Made by a program: the position numbers and the translations under genes. From the NCBI GenBank assembly GCA_934555825.1, contig CAKTFJ010000001.1, positions 1 through 64,000 on the forward strand: a stretch of 64,000 nucleotides of DNA. The letters run 5' to 3'. The notes under the pieces are model-generated. The model was not told the origin of the DNA. It made no database searches and saw nothing but the letters and a program-made list of their open reading frames with translations. The stretch is from an uncultured Hyphomicrobium sp. (GTDB lineage Bacteria > Pseudomonadota > Alphaproteobacteria > Rhizobiales > Hyphomicrobiaceae). Positions 48,181 through 57,083 of this stretch are shown here, one piece after another (position 1 is the stretch's first letter; each line of letters begins with the position of its first letter).

Positions 48181-49875
48181 GTGAAGCAGGCTCTCGGTTT
48201 CGCGCTTCTCATTCTGTCCGTGGGTGTGGGTGCGGCGTGGGCGGACGAGATCGAAGCGCCATCGCGGATCGAGTCCGTTACCGTTTTTCCGGTTGGAGCC
48301 GAAGTCACTCGTGTCGCGAGGGTCACGGTCGACAAGGGGGAGCACACCATTGTCTTCCGCGATCTGCCGGCGGGTGCGGTCGAGGGCTCGATCCGGGTCG
48401 AAGGGAATGCGACGGGACGGCTGGAGATCGGGTCGGTCGATACGCGCCGGCTGTTCGTGCCGCGCGCGGATGCGCAAGCTTCTGCCAGCGAGCGGCGGCG
48501 CCTCGAAAACGAGATCGAGCGCTTGCGCGACCAGCGTGCGACCTACGACGCCGAGGCGCAGAGCGCGGAAACGCAGAAAGAACTCATCGGAAATCTGGCG
48601 CAGCTTCCCACGCGCCCCGCGCCCGTTGCGGGCGGTGCTGCGGAAGAGAACTGGCCGGCGGTACTCGCGTTGATCACGTCCGCGTCGGCCGATGCGCAGC
48701 GAACGCTGCAGGCGGCGCAGATCAGAATTCGCGATACGGATCGCAAGATCGAAGACATCGAGAAGCAGCTTAGGGAGATCGCGCCAGAGCGGACGGAGCG
48801 GACGGAAGCACGCGTGTTCGTGGTCGCTCATGCGCCGCTCGATGCCGACATCACGGTGCGCTATCAGGTGGCGCATGCGTCCTGGACGCCGCTCTACGAC
48901 GTGCGTCTCTCAACGGGCTCTAAGACGGTTGCGCCAAGCATCGATCTCACGCGCCGCGCCGCCATCAGCCAGCGAAGCGGTGAAGCCTGGGACAACATCG
49001 AGCTTTTGCTTTCGACCACGCGGCCGACTGCAGGAGCTTCTGCGCCGGAGCTTACGACGCTGATCGTCGACTTCGAGCCCGAGACACCGCCGCCGCCTCC
49101 CCTTGCCACGACGCGGCGCTTTTCCGCTGAACGTCAGATGGCGCCCCAGGCGGGTGGGGTTGTGGGCGAATACGAAGCTCAGGATATGGTCGCAGCGGCA
49201 CCGGCGCCCGAGCCCGTCATCGTGGAGGAGCGGGCGGCGGAGGTTGTCCAAGCGCCGTTCCATGCGCTGTTCGCCGTCCCGGGACGGACGTCCATTCCCG
49301 ATACGGGCGAGACGAAGCGCGTGCAGCTCGGCAGCGATACGTTGGAGCCCGCGCTGACCATCCGTACGGTGCCGAAGGTCGACGCCAAGGCTTACCTTTA
49401 CGCGAAGCTGACGGTGCCGAAGGGCGCGCCGCTGCTTCCGGGCGATGCTGCGCTGTTCCGGGACGGGACGTTTGTCGGCTCGGGGCATTTGCCGCTGCTC
49501 TCGCCGGACGAAGAGCATGAGATGGGCTTCGGCATCGACGATCTCGTGCGCGTGCGCCATGCCATCTCCGAGCAGAAGCGCGGGGAGACGGGGCTGATCT
49601 CGACCTCGCGGACCGATAGCCGGCACTACCTCCTCTCGGTCAAGAGCATGCACGAGCGGGCGATCTCGCTGGCGGTGTTCGACCAGATCCCCGTCTCAGC
49701 GCATCAGGACATCAAGGTGGAGCTGACGGGGCGGACGGCGCCCTCCCGCCAGGACGTGGACGACAAGCGCGGCGTGCTGGTGTGGGAGGGGACACTGGAG
49801 CCCGATCAGGAGCAGACGGTGGAGTTCGGCTACCGGGTTTCCTGGCCCTCGGCCAAATCCGTTATCTATAGGTAA
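48181..49875 (+). CDS. MuiA-like protein (DUF4140/DUF4139)
   Basis: 564 residues from GTG 48181, with GAAGG-type ribosome site upstream. Signal peptide to ...VGAAWADE. The N-terminal domain opens IESVTVFPVGAEVTRVARV with TIVFRDLPAGAVEGSIRV (DUF4140); a coiled-coil helix pair runs about 100-210; the C-terminal DUF4139 domain has ITVRYQVAHASWTPLYDVRLS and GEAWDNIELLLST, with a final VLVWEGTLEPDQEQTVEFGYRVSWP. These are the marks of the mucoidy-inhibitor MuiA family (TIGR02231), whose biochemical role is unknown. Confidence 0.88.
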   Translation: MKQALGFALLILSVGVGAAWADEIEAPSRIESVTVFPVGAEVTRVARVTVDKGEHTIVFRDLPAGAVEGSIRVEGNATGRLEIGSVDTRRLFVPRADAQASASERRRLENEIERLRDQRATYDAEAQSAETQKELIGNLAQLPTRPAPVAGGAAEENWPAVLALITSASADAQRTLQAAQIRIRDTDRKIEDIEKQLREIAPERTERTEARVFVVAHAPLDADITVRYQVAHASWTPLYDVRLSTGSKTVAPSIDLTRRAAISQRSGEAWDNIELLLSTTRPTAGASAPELTTLIVDFEPETPPPPPLATTRRFSAERQMAPQAGGVVGEYEAQDMVAAAPAPEPVIVEERAAEVVQAPFHALFAVPGRTSIPDTGETKRVQLGSDTLEPALTIRTVPKVDAKAYLYAKLTVPKGAPLLPGDAALFRDGTFVGSGHLPLLSPDEEHEMGFGIDDLVRVRHAISEQKRGETGLISTSRTDSRHYLLSVKSMHERAISLAVFDQIPVSAHQDIKVELTGRTAPSRQDVDDKRGVLVWEGTLEPDQEQTVEFGYRVSWPSAKSVIYR

Positions 49876-49965
49876 CCCAGGGTTTTAACCGGGTTGCCAG
49901 GGCAAGCCTCAGGTTAGGTGTTGGCCAGGGCGGGCCCTGGCGCTAAACCTAGTTCTTATCGTTCC

Positions 49966-49995
49966 GGCCCCGGCTCGATCAGCCGGGGCCATTTC
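49966..49995 (+). terminator. Hairpin before purA, probable terminator of the MuiA-like gene
   Basis: A perfect 10 bp GC stem, 49966-49975 with 49981-49990, loop CGATC, followed by ATTTC. The T-tract is short, so this is weak, and the stem ends 24 nt before the purA ATG. A second GC hairpin (GCCAGGGC with its complement) lies near 49924-49942. Confidence 0.5.
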
Positions 49996-50014
49996 ATGAC
50001 ACGTGGTGGTGGTA

Positions 50015-51307
50015 ATGGCTAACGTCGTGGTCGTCGGCGCGCAGTGGGGCGACGAGGGTAAAGGCAAGATCGTCGACTGGCTCTCGGAGCGGGCAGACGT
50101 CGTGGTGCGGTTCCAGGGCGGCCACAACGCCGGGCATACGCTCGTGATCGGAGACAAGACCTACAAGCTTTCGCTGCTGCCCTCGGGCGTCGTGCGGCCG
50201 GGCAAGCTCGCCATCATCGGCAACGGCGTCGTCGTCGATCCGTGGGCGCTGGTTGCGGAAATCGAGAAGCTCGCGGGGCAGGGTGTCGCCATCACGCGCG
50301 AAAACCTCCGTATCGCAGAGAACGCAACGCTCATTCTGCCGTGCCACCGGGATCTCGATCAGATCCGCGAGGAAGCGGCCGGCGATGGCAAGATCGGCAC
50401 CACGGGACGCGGCATCGGTCCGGCTTATGAGGACAAGGTGGGGCGGCGTGCCATCCGTGCGCAAGACCTGCGCAACCCGGCGACGCTCGGCGTGAAGGTG
50501 GACCGGCTGTTGCTGCATCACAATGCGATCCGCCGCGGGCTCGGCCGCGAGGAAGTGAGCAAGGATGCGCTGATCGCAGAGTTGAACGCGATTGCGCCCA
50601 AGGTCATCCCCTATCTCGACGTGACGTGGGAATTGCTCGATCAGGAGCGTAAAGCAGGTCGCCGCATTCTGTTCGAAGGTGCGCAGGGCGCGCTGCTCGA
50701 CATCGATCACGGGACATACCCGTTCGTCACCTCGTCCAACACGGTGGCCGCTCAGGCGGCGACGGGGTCCGGCACGGGGCCGGGCTCGCTCGGTTTCGTG
50801 CTCGGTATCGCCAAGGCGTATACGACGCGCGTCGGTGCGGGGCCGTTTCCGACCGAGCTTACGGATGAGATCGGAGAGACCATCGGCCAGCGTGGGCACG
50901 AGTTCGGCACCGTGACGGGGCGCAAGCGGCGCTGCGGCTGGTTCGATGCGGTGCTCGTCCGGCAGGTTGCGAAGGTGGCCGGGATCGACGGCATCGCGCT
51001 CACTAAGCTCGACGTGCTCGACGGTTTCTCCGAGATCAAGGTGTGCGTGGGCTATCTGCTCGACGGCGAGCGGTTCAACCGGCTTCCGACGGGGCTCAAT
51101 GCGCAGAAGCGGGTGGAGCCGATCTGGGAGACGTTCGAAGGTTGGTCGCAATCCACGGCGGGCGCGCGGCGGTGGAAGGATCTGCCCGCGCAGGCGGTGA
51201 AGTACGTCCGCCACATCGAGGAGCTGATCGAGTGCCCGGTGACGCTGCTCTCGACGAGCCCCGAGCGCGACGACACGATCCTGATGAAGGATCCTTTTGA
51301 AGATTAG
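50015..51307 (+). CDS. purA: Adenylosuccinate synthetase
   Basis: First committed step of AMP synthesis from IMP, using GTP and aspartate. 430 residues from ATG 50015 ([23 protein letters not shown], the GTP loop). Further motifs: [47 protein letters not shown] and [18 protein letters not shown] precedes ATG. Repeat B1 with a terminator follows 4 nt after the stop. Confidence 0.98.
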   Translation: MANVVVVGAQWGDEGKGKIVDWLSERADVVVRFQGGHNAGHTLVIGDKTYKLSLLPSGVVRPGKLAIIGNGVVVDPWALVAEIEKLAGQGVAITRENLRIAENATLILPCHRDLDQIREEAAGDGKIGTTGRGIGPAYEDKVGRRAIRAQDLRNPATLGVKVDRLLLHHNAIRRGLGREEVSKDALIAELNAIAPKVIPYLDVTWELLDQERKAGRRILFEGAQGALLDIDHGTYPFVTSSNTVAAQAATGSGTGPGSLGFVLGIAKAYTTRVGAGPFPTELTDEIGETIGQRGHEFGTVTGRKRRCGWFDAVLVRQVAKVAGIDGIALTKLDVLDGFSEIKVCVGYLLDGERFNRLPTGLNAQKRVEPIWETFEGWSQSTAGARRWKDLPAQAVKYVRHIEELIECPVTLLSTSPERDDTILMKDPFED

Positions 51308-51310
51308 TGA

Positions 51311-51416
51311 CTCAAGCTGAGAGAGGCTTCGCTCAAGGGGCGTGGTGCTTTGTGGATGGCCGCGCCACTTGGCGCGGGTCGCCTTGCTCCCAGGCTGCTG
51401 CGCAGCCGTTTTTTGG
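51311..51416 (+). repeat. Structured repeat family B, copy 1, ending in a terminator
   Basis: About 105 bp aligned without gaps to 53651-53756. Three hairpins: AAGC...GCTT near 51314-51330, CCGCGCC-ACTT-GGCGCGG at about 51360-51377, and GGCTGC-TGC-GCAGCC followed by GTTTTTTGG near 51393-51415. It directly follows purA and probably ends its transcript. Confidence 0.8.
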
Positions 51417-51445
51417 TTTTGAGTATAAGCTAAACGAGGGATTTG

Positions 51446-51949
51446 TTAGCGGCCGGAGATGGCGCCGGAGTATTGCGCGAGCGCGCCGTCTTCGAGTTCG
51501 AGCGCGAGGATACGTTTCGGATCGACAGGACCGGGGAACGTCATCGTGCCAGGGCGCACGGGGTGGAAACCGAGCCGGCCGTAATAGGACTCGTCTCCGA
51601 TCAGCACGATCAGCTTGACTCCGTCTGCGCGGGCGGCGGCGATCGCATCGCGCATCAGGCCGTGGCCGTAGCCGCGGCCGCCGTATTCCGGCGCAACCAC
51701 CAGCGGGCCAAGGAGCAAAGCGCCGGGGTTTCCGCCGATGGCGATCTCCGACATGCGGAGCGCTGCGATCAGGCGATCGCCATCGAATGTGCAGCGGCAA
51801 TATCGCGAGGCATCCCCGTCCGACAAGGCTTCGCGCACACGATAGGCCGTCCGTGCGAAGCGGCCGGGGCCGAACACGCGGTCATGCAGGGCGGAGATGA
51901 GGGGAACATCCTCCGGCGTGACGGGCCGGGTGACGACTTGCGAGAGCAT
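51446..51949 (-). CDS. GNAT-family N-acetyltransferase
   Basis: 167 residues. The acetyl-CoA site is LVVAPEYGGRGYGHGLMRDAIAAARADG, followed by VKLIVLIGDESYYGRLGFHPV, as in the YhbS-like subgroup. N-terminal strand-helix VTPEDVPLISALHDRVFG. ATG 51949 gives the family length; the longer upstream frame, up to 52375, is out of character. Convergent with purA. Substrate unknown. Confidence 0.88.
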   Translation of the reverse strand: MLSQVVTRPVTPEDVPLISALHDRVFGPGRFARTAYRVREALSDGDASRYCRCTFDGDRLIAALRMSEIAIGGNPGALLLGPLVVAPEYGGRGYGHGLMRDAIAAARADGVKLIVLIGDESYYGRLGFHPVRPGTMTFPGPVDPKRILALELEDGALAQYSGAISGR

Positions 51950-52124
51950 GGAGGGAGATCCTGGACCGAGTTCGGGTAAGCACGTCAGCGCGAGCAACGC
52001 GCGGTGCGTACGCATCGCAGCGGCATCGGTCTCTGGCTCGTGGATCGGCTCGTCATGGCGCGGGCCTTTAGCATGGCGGAATGTGGCGGTCCAGCGCCTC
52101 CGCAGTGCGGCGTGGGGTCTGCCC

Positions 52125-52598
52125 TCACGGCACGGACCAGTGCGCCGCGCGAGGGCGCAAACCCCTGATTTCCTCCAGACGCAGGCGGGTGGGCGGGCTC
52201 GTCTCGGCCGGCAAGGCATCGAGCGGGAAGAAGCCCTGCTCGGCGATCTCGTGGTTTGCGGCCGGGATTTGGGGCTGGCGCCAGGTCCGGACGACGAACA
52301 GGGCGATGTGATCGCCGGGGAAGAGGAGATGATTGGCGTAGAGGCCGAACAGCTCGGGCGATCCTTCGATCTCAATGCCCGCCTCTTCGCGAAGCTCTCG
52401 TGACATTGCGTCTTCCGCGGTCTCGCCGCGCTCGACGCCGCCGCCGGGAAAATGCCAGCCTGCTCGATAGGTGTGACGGATCAGGAGAACGTTGTTGTCT
52501 GAGCGATCCAGCACCACGCCTTGCGCACCGAGCGTAAGACCGCGAGAGTAGCGCCAGTAGCGTTGCAGGACTTTGTGGATCATGCGTTCGGGGGACAT
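52125..52598 (-). CDS. Nudix hydrolase
   Basis: 157 residues. The complete Nudix box GVERGETAEDAMSRELREEAGI fits G-x5-E-x7-REUxEExGU. Before it come AQGVVLDRSDNNVLLIRHTYRAGWHFPGG. The start could be ATG 52598 (MSPERMIHK) or 52583 (MIHKVLQRY); no strong ribosome site decides. Cleaves a nucleoside diphosphate linked to some other group; substrate cannot be told. The GNAT gene follows on the same strand. Confidence 0.9.
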   Translation of the reverse strand: MSPERMIHKVLQRYWRYSRGLTLGAQGVVLDRSDNNVLLIRHTYRAGWHFPGGGVERGETAEDAMSRELREEAGIEIEGSPELFGLYANHLLFPGDHIALFVVRTWRQPQIPAANHEIAEQGFFPLDALPAETSPPTRLRLEEIRGLRPRAAHWSVP

Positions 52599-52715
52599 GC
52601 GTCCAAGCGATACCGTTCGAGGAGACATTCTGCTTCGGGCAGACATCTTACATCGAGAAGATGCCATGCTTCGAGGGGGCGCCGACACTTGGCGGGCAGA
52701 CGTGCTTGAGGGGCT

Positions 52716-53639
52716 ATGACCGACAGCTTTACCCTTGTCCATCTTTCGGATGTTCATCTGGGGCCGATCTCGGGGTTTCATCCGAGATACTGGAACGTCA
52801 AGCGTGCGCTGGGTTACCTCAACTGGCAGCGCGGGCGCGGGCGCGTGCATAAGAGAAGCGTGGCAGACAGGATTGCGGCGGATGCGCTTCGCCAAGCGCC
52901 CGATCATATCGCGGTGACCGGGGATCTCGCGAACCTGGGGCTGCCCGGGGAATACGCAGGCGCGTACGCCTGGCTTCAGGCGCTCGGCGATCCGGAGCGT
53001 GTGTCGGTGGTGCCCGGCAATCACGACATTTATACGGGGCGGCTCGGGGGCGCGTCGTGCCTCGAGACCTGGGCGCCCTATATGCAAAACAGCGAGTCGT
53101 GGCGCGAGGGCGAGCCGGTGCGCTTTCCCTATGTCCAGATCAAGCGCGAGGTTGCGCTGATCGGATTGAACTCGGCGGTGCCGACTCCGCCGTTCGTCGC
53201 CGCCGGCCGGCTGGGAGACGCGCAGCTTGCGCAGTTCGAGGCGGCGCTTGCGCGTCTCGGAGACGCTGGGTTCATTCGTGTCGTGCTGATCCATCATCCG
53301 CCGTTGCCCGGACAGGCGCCGCCGCGGCGCGGACTTGCGGATGCCGCAGCGTTCGCGGATGTGTTGGAGCGGGCGGGCGCCGAGCTCGTGCTGCACGGAC
53401 ACAATCATCGGGACATGCTGGCGTGGCGCACACACGCGGGACGTGGCGTGCCGGTGCTCGGTGTCGCTTCGGCATCGGCGGCGCACGCGCACAAGGGCGA
53501 GCCGCTTGCGCGCTATCACCTGCTTCGCTTGCATCGCGAGGACGGGATCACGCGCATTCATTGCGAAACGCGCGGGCTTTCCTCGCCGGATGGCGAGATC
53601 GTGACGGTCGACCGGCGCGATCTCTTGGCGCCCCGATAA
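52716..53639 (+). CDS. Cytoplasmic metallophosphoesterase (CpdA-like)
   Basis: 307 residues of the calcineurin-like fold. Metal ligands in order: LVHLSDVHLGPIS at the start, HIAVTGDLANLG, VVPGNHDIYTG, VVLIHHPPLPG and LVLHGHNHRDM. No signal peptide. CpdA-type members hydrolyse cyclic AMP, but this family is broad. Divergent from the Nudix gene. Repeat B2 with a terminator follows 12 nt after the stop. Confidence 0.88.
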   Translation: MTDSFTLVHLSDVHLGPISGFHPRYWNVKRALGYLNWQRGRGRVHKRSVADRIAADALRQAPDHIAVTGDLANLGLPGEYAGAYAWLQALGDPERVSVVPGNHDIYTGRLGGASCLETWAPYMQNSESWREGEPVRFPYVQIKREVALIGLNSAVPTPPFVAAGRLGDAQLAQFEAALARLGDAGFIRVVLIHHPPLPGQAPPRRGLADAAAFADVLERAGAELVLHGHNHRDMLAWRTHAGRGVPVLGVASASAAHAHKGEPLARYHLLRLHREDGITRIHCETRGLSSPDGEIVTVDRRDLLAPR

Positions 53640-53650
53640 TTTTTTGCGTA

Positions 53651-53756
53651 CGCAAGCTGCGGGAAGCTTCGTTCAAGGGGCGTTCTGCTTTGTAGAGAGC
53701 CGCGGCGCTTGCCGCGGGTCGCCTTGCTCCCGGGCGCTTGTGCGCCGGTTTTTTGT
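53651..53756 (+). repeat. Structured repeat family B, copy 2, ending in a terminator
   Basis: Second copy, about 2.3 kb from the first. Hairpins: AAGCT...AGCTT near 53654-53669, CCGCGGC-GCTT-GCCGCGG at about 53700-53717, and a GGCGC-TTGT-GCGCC stem followed by GGTTTTTTG near 53733-53755. Stem bases differ from copy 1 in a paired way, so the RNA fold is kept. Confidence 0.8.
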
Positions 53757-53864
53757 GCGCATGTGACGTGTCTATGGCGCGCAATGCGGCTGATTGAGGC
53801 GCAGACGCAGCGGGTCTTCGTGCTAGGCTGCGATCTTGGCCGCCGGTAGCAGGAATCCAATATT

Positions 53865-54959
53865 TTGCGCTTTAGACGCCCGCTCAAGATCAACCTGGCC
53901 TTGCAAGGTGGCGGCGCGCACGGAGCCTTCACGTGGGGCGTACTCGATCGCTTGCTCGAAGAAGAGACGCTTTCGTTCGGCTGGGTTACGGGGACGAGTG
54001 CGGGCGCGGTGAATGCCGTGGCACTGGCTGCTGGGCTTGCGCAGGGCGGGCGTGAGGGGGCGCACGCGAAACTTCGCGAGGTGTGGGAGGGCGTGCACAA
54101 AGCGGGCGTGCCGGATCTCCTGCGGCTTAATCCATTTCTGTTCGGGCTCACCAACGTGACGACGCTCGCGCAGATGACGAGCCTTCTTTCGCCCTATGAA
54201 TTCAATCCGCTTGGGTTCGATCCGTTGCGCGCGTTGCTGGCCGAGACCATCGATTTCGAGAGCGTGCGCGAGACGTCGCCCGTGGAGCTTATCGTTGCCG
54301 CGACGGAAGTGGCGACGGGGCGGGCGCGGCTGTTTCGCGGTGCGGAGATCTCGCTCGATGCCGTGCTCGCGTCTGCTTGCTTGCCCACTCTGCATCGCAC
54401 AGTCGAGATCGACGGTGTCGGCTATTGGGACGGTGGATTTTCGAAGAACCCTGACCTGATCACCGTCGGTTCGGAAAGTCCGGTGAAGGATACGCTGATC
54501 GTGCAGATCAATCCGCTGGTGCGGCGCGAGTTGCCAAAGGGGGCGCGTGAGATCGCGGGTGCGGTCAACCGACTGACGTTCAATGCTCCGCTGTTGCGGG
54601 ACGTGGAGCATATTCTGGCCGTACGGGAGGCGGTGGGCACGCGCCGGTTCGGAGCCAAAGGGCGCGGGCCGAATGGTGCGCTCGCGCAGCACCGCTTTCA
54701 TATGATCGAAGCGGGGCGATATACGTCGTCGCTCTCCGACGACAGCAAGCTGAAGCCGGATCTGGGGCTTCTCACGTATCTGCATTCAGCGGGCCGGACG
54801 CAGGCTCACAAGTGGCTTGCACAGAACCTCGCGTCCGTGGGGCGCCGCGAGACGGTGGATTTCACGGATCGGTTTCTTTCCGACCGGGCGACGGTGTCTG
54901 AGGGGGAGGCTGTGGCCGAGATGGACGAAGCCGAGGTTGCCGCATCCAAGCGCGCGTGA
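53865..54959 (+). CDS. Patatin-like phospholipase
   Basis: 364 residues starting TTG (MRFRRPLKINLALQGGGAHGAF); AGGA lies about 11 nt upstream. The catalytic Ser is in VTGTSAGAVNAV (G-x-S-x-G) with the oxyanion loop GGGAHGAF, and the Asp in YWDGGFSKNP, completing the Ser-Asp dyad. The C-terminal half (VNRLTFNAPLLRDVEHI) matches the RssA-like subgroup. No signal peptide, so cytoplasmic. Target lipid unknown. Confidence 0.9.
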   Translation: MRFRRPLKINLALQGGGAHGAFTWGVLDRLLEEETLSFGWVTGTSAGAVNAVALAAGLAQGGREGAHAKLREVWEGVHKAGVPDLLRLNPFLFGLTNVTTLAQMTSLLSPYEFNPLGFDPLRALLAETIDFESVRETSPVELIVAATEVATGRARLFRGAEISLDAVLASACLPTLHRTVEIDGVGYWDGGFSKNPDLITVGSESPVKDTLIVQINPLVRRELPKGAREIAGAVNRLTFNAPLLRDVEHILAVREAVGTRRFGAKGRGPNGALAQHRFHMIEAGRYTSSLSDDSKLKPDLGLLTYLHSAGRTQAHKWLAQNLASVGRRETVDFTDRFLSDRATVSEGEAVAEMDEAEVAASKRA

Positions 54960-54968
54960 CGGACGCGT

Positions 54969-55745
54969 CTAGGGGCCGACGAGGCGTGCGTAGCCTTCTT
55001 CCAGCGATGTTTCGAGCAGGGCCTTGAGCTGATCGTAGCCCGTGCTTTTCGGCGTCAGCTCGCCGAGCGCGGTGGATTTGAATTCCTGCCGCTTCACGTA
55101 AACGATGGGAGACGAGACCGGCACGTACATCGCGCGCTGCTTGTTGAGCGTGGTGATGAGGCCGCGCATCTCGCCCATCTGGTCGAGCTGCGAGACGAGC
55201 ACCATGCGCATGGCGCCTTTGGTTAGCGACACGAGGTGAACGTACATGGAGGAGGCCGGCACGTAGATGCGGCCGCGATGGCTGAACGGCGCATCCGGGC
55301 GCTCGCGTTCTTCGAAGAGCAGGCTCGGCCATTCCGGGTCCCAGACGATGTCGGTGCGGTAGGCGACGATGACGTCGGGCTTCGTGAAGGAGGGACGGAC
55401 GGTGAGGAAGCTGCCGATGTAGTGGTCGACGGCGGCCCGCGTGTAGGCGCCCATGTAGACTGGGGCGACGACCCCGCCTTCGCCGCGCAAGTCCATCGGG
55501 TGCGCGGTCTGCATCGTGCCGAACCAGCTTTCCTTGAGCCGCTGATAATCGAGGCCCAGCACCATCGCCACGTCGAACAGCGTCTGCTCGCGGACAGGTT
55601 TGCCGTGCAGCAGGTTCTGGATCGTCTTTTCGTGACAGTCGGCCGCGTCGGCCAATTCGGCCTGGGTCAGCTTTTTCTCGACCATGGCGGTGCGCATGAG
55701 CTGGACGGCGGCATCCCGCTCTTTCGTGCTGGTCGTCCGTTTCAT
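54969..55745 (-). CDS. XRE-type HTH regulator with unknown C-terminal domain
   Basis: 258 residues. The N-terminal helix-turn-helix (KKLTQAELADAADCHEKTIQNLLHG) is clear. The remaining 180 residues form a mixed alpha/beta domain with SLLTVRPSFTKPDVIVAYRTDIVWDP-like strands (SFLTVRPSFTK, VIVAYRTDIVWD), VPASSMYVHLVSL and AMRMVLVSQLDQMGEMRGLIT; no family is recognised, but the size suits ligand sensing. It is convergent with the patatin gene (9 nt apart) and upstream of rlpA on the same strand. Confidence 0.75.
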   Translation of the reverse strand: MKRTTSTKERDAAVQLMRTAMVEKKLTQAELADAADCHEKTIQNLLHGKPVREQTLFDVAMVLGLDYQRLKESWFGTMQTAHPMDLRGEGGVVAPVYMGAYTRAAVDHYIGSFLTVRPSFTKPDVIVAYRTDIVWDPEWPSLLFEERERPDAPFSHRGRIYVPASSMYVHLVSLTKGAMRMVLVSQLDQMGEMRGLITTLNKQRAMYVPVSSPIVYVKRQEFKSTALGELTPKSTGYDQLKALLETSLEEGYARLVGP

Positions 55746-55878
55746 GGCGGCTGGCGGCCCTTGGTGCGCGGGATAACAACTTTCCGCAATATATCGAATT
55801 TTTCCGTCCTCCCAAGAGGGAAGAGCGTGGGTTCGTTAAGCGTTGGAGGTGGGGGGGCGGAACGGCGCGCGACGGCGC

Positions 55879-55908
55879 AAAAAAGCGGGCCGCTTTCGCG
55901 ACCCGCTT
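55879..55908 (-). terminator. Terminator of the rlpA-like gene
   Basis: On the minus strand AAGCGGG pairs with CCCGCTT across a 12 nt loop, followed by a T-run (A-run 55879-55884 on the plus strand), right after the stop codon at 55935. Confidence 0.85.
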
Positions 55909-55934
55909 CTCGAATTCTAAGCTCGTGGCCTGGA

Positions 55935-56519
55935 TCAGCCGCGGCCAACGACCTCGACGGAAACCGGCGCGAGGCCAGCGCCCTGCATTCCGATCACGCC
56001 GGCGGCGCGCTTCGAAAGGTCGATGATGCGACCCTTGATGAAGGGGCCACGGTCGTTGATCGTTACGACGACCGACTTGCCGTTGCGCTTGTTGGTGACG
56101 CGCACCTTCGTGCCGAAGGGCAGCGTGCGGTGGGCAGCCGTCAGGGCGTTCGGGTTGAACTGGCCGCCCGAGGCAACCTTCTGGGGCTGCCAGTAGTAGG
56201 AGGCGATGCCGTGCGAGCCGCCGCCCGAGCTGAGCGTGCCAGAGGTCTTGGCGCGGCGCTTGACGGCGGCCGGACGCTTGGCGGCGCGACGGGTGGTGGA
56301 CGTGTGCTTCGTCGCGCGGTGTGTGGCGGCGTGGCGCTCGTGACGAGCGGCGCGCTTGGCGGCCCGGCGCTCAGCCTTGGCCCGACGCTCGGCCTTCTTG
56401 TGGGCCTTGTAGTGGCTGCTGGTCTGCTTTGCTTCCTTCGAGCGGTGCGCGTCAGCAGGGCGAACATCCATCACGCCAAGCGTGAGAGCCGCCAACGCGG
56501 CGAGTGCAAGAATACGCAT
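55935..56519 (-). CDS. RlpA-like double-psi beta-barrel protein
   Basis: 194 residues from ATG 56519 (GGAG 8 nt upstream). Signal peptide to ...DVRPADA, then a very basic Lys/Arg/His/Ala-rich stretch of about 70 residues (likely disordered, able to bind acidic polymers), then the double-psi barrel: HGIASYYWQPQKVASGGQFNPNALTAAHRTLPFGTKVRVTN (broken here as consecutive strands), with the DPBB catalytic-type residues in ASGGQ and INDRGPF. RlpA homologues are lytic transglycosylases acting at the septum; activity here is not certain. Confidence 0.85.
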   Translation of the reverse strand: MRILALAALAALTLGVMDVRPADAHRSKEAKQTSSHYKAHKKAERRAKAERRAAKRAARHERHAATHRATKHTSTTRRAAKRPAAVKRRAKTSGTLSSGGGSHGIASYYWQPQKVASGGQFNPNALTAAHRTLPFGTKVRVTNKRNGKSVVVTINDRGPFIKGRIIDLSKRAAGVIGMQGAGLAPVSVEVVGRG

Positions 56520-57083
56520 CTTTTTTATCTCCATATCCCTCGGGCGACAGTGCCGTGGCTCAAGCGGAGTGTGTGCTCGCGTTCGAAAGGCGGTCTCGTG
56601 TGACCCCGCCCCGGGGCTGGTTTTGCCGGCGGGCCTGCGGCCGAAATGATCGGCGCGTCAGGTCGAACGTGCGTGCGAGCTTCCGATGTAAAGAAAGAGC
56701 CTCAGCGCAACTCCAGAACTTGTCCTGTCTCCTCGCAAATCCGGACGACCATTGGTGGCCCCCCGTTCTGGTGGCGGCACCTGACCAGCCGATTTAGGCA
56801 GAATCAACGCTATTTGATGAACGTCGTTCGGACGCCTTTTGGGGGGCGTTGATTTCGCTTTCGATTTTTCTCAAGCGGTGCGTATCTGCGACGGCACGCC
56901 GCAGCACATGGTAACTAACGCAGCTCTCACAACCCTATGAATAATGTGTCGAATATGTGTTCGTGAAGCGGCGCAATATGGAGCTGCGCATCTCGCGCGC
57001 CGGACGTGCGTCCGTGCGATATTCGATGCCATCCCGACAATGCACGCTGCATTCTCGGAATGTTTTTGCTTCCGGAGCGTGGC
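56520..57083. other. Divergent intergenic region between rlpA-like and chromate transporter
   Basis: 564 bp with no supported gene. GC-rich hairpins occur near 56597-56640, and GGGGGCGTT / AACGTC-type structures near 56820-56850. Presumably holds both promoters; a small RNA cannot be excluded. Confidence 0.4.
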
